Source: JAWLGW01 sp964569055
Lineage (GTDB): Bacteria > Planctomycetota > J058
Assembly (NCBI GenBank): GCA_964569055.1
Contig: CAZMSZ010000236.1
Coordinates: 1 to 11,836, forward strand
Direction of reading: 5' to 3'
Length of the DNA: 11,836 nucleotides
The position numbers and the translations under genes are program-made. Positions 11,781 through 11,836 of this stretch are shown here, piece after piece. Positions within the stretch are counted from its first letter, which is position 1, and each line of letters begins with the position of its first letter. The notes below the pieces were generated by a model. It did no database searches, was not told the DNA's origin, and worked only from the letters and a program-made list of their open reading frames with translations.

Positions 11781-11836
11781 ATGCCACGCGCGCCGGCCCC
11801 GAGCCCGCCGCGCGTGGGCGTCGTCGCTCAGTCGGG
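11781..11836 (+). CDS. Possible start of a divergent gene, cut by the window edge
   Basis: An ATG at 11781 opens a frame that runs to the right edge, reading MPRAPAPSPPRVGVVAQSG. VGVVAQSG looks like a first beta strand, but 18 or 19 residues are too few to judge. No ribosome binding site is visible. It would be divergent from the kinase gene with 9 nt between starts, leaving no room for separate promoters, which counts against it. Confidence 0.15.
   Translation, partial: MPRAPAPSPPRVGVVAQS

Overview
The window is a very GC-rich stretch of bacterial chromosome. The best guess is a planctomycete: the L27 N-terminus (AHKKGQGSSRNGRDSNAQRRG) has the look I associate with that phylum, and there is a Hanks-type kinase fused to a propeller, a formylglycine-generating-enzyme-like protein, and a nuclease-family protein of a type common in planctomycetes. 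A high-GC myxobacterium is the main alternative. The assignment is an inference; no rRNA or tRNA gene is present.

Left part (1-3796, plus strand): the 3' two thirds of accC (biotin carboxylase), then a clear sigma70-type promoter driving the conserved rplU-rpmA-obgE cluster (L21, L27, Obg GTPase), then a PilT/PilU-type twitching ATPase gene. A strong hairpin overlaps the stop codon of the ATPase gene.

Middle (3797-5746): an accessory island. It opens with about 650 bp without a gene that holds eight copies of a 44-bp tandem repeat (3891-4232). Next comes a gene for an Rpn-family (recombination-promoting nuclease / PD-(D/E)XK 'putative transposase') protein at 4447-5328. The 3' part of this gene is tandemly duplicated. 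In the duplicate the nuclease-side sequence is broken by a 37-bp net deletion, but the reading frame from an internal ATG onward is intact (5447-5722). It would give a stand-alone C-terminal domain that differs from the parent by exactly one four-residue repeat unit. This matches what is known of Rpn gene-within-gene toxin-antitoxin systems, in which a separately translated C-terminal fragment blocks the full-length toxin. It is the most interesting feature of the window.

Right part (5749-9018, minus strand): a probable four-gene operon read from one promoter near 9018-8990. It encodes a lipoprotein with a CsgG/LpoB-like N-terminal half and a TPR-like C-terminus, a 212-residue protein of unknown function overlapping it by 4 bp, a formylglycine-generating-enzyme-like protein without the usual cysteine pair, and cytidylate kinase (cmk). 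Divergent from it is a small FtsB/DivIC-type membrane coiled-coil gene (9188-9529), which converges on a large membrane-anchored Ser/Thr kinase with a C-terminal beta-propeller-like region (9534-11771, minus). The last 65 bases are upstream of the kinase and may hold the start of a divergent gene.
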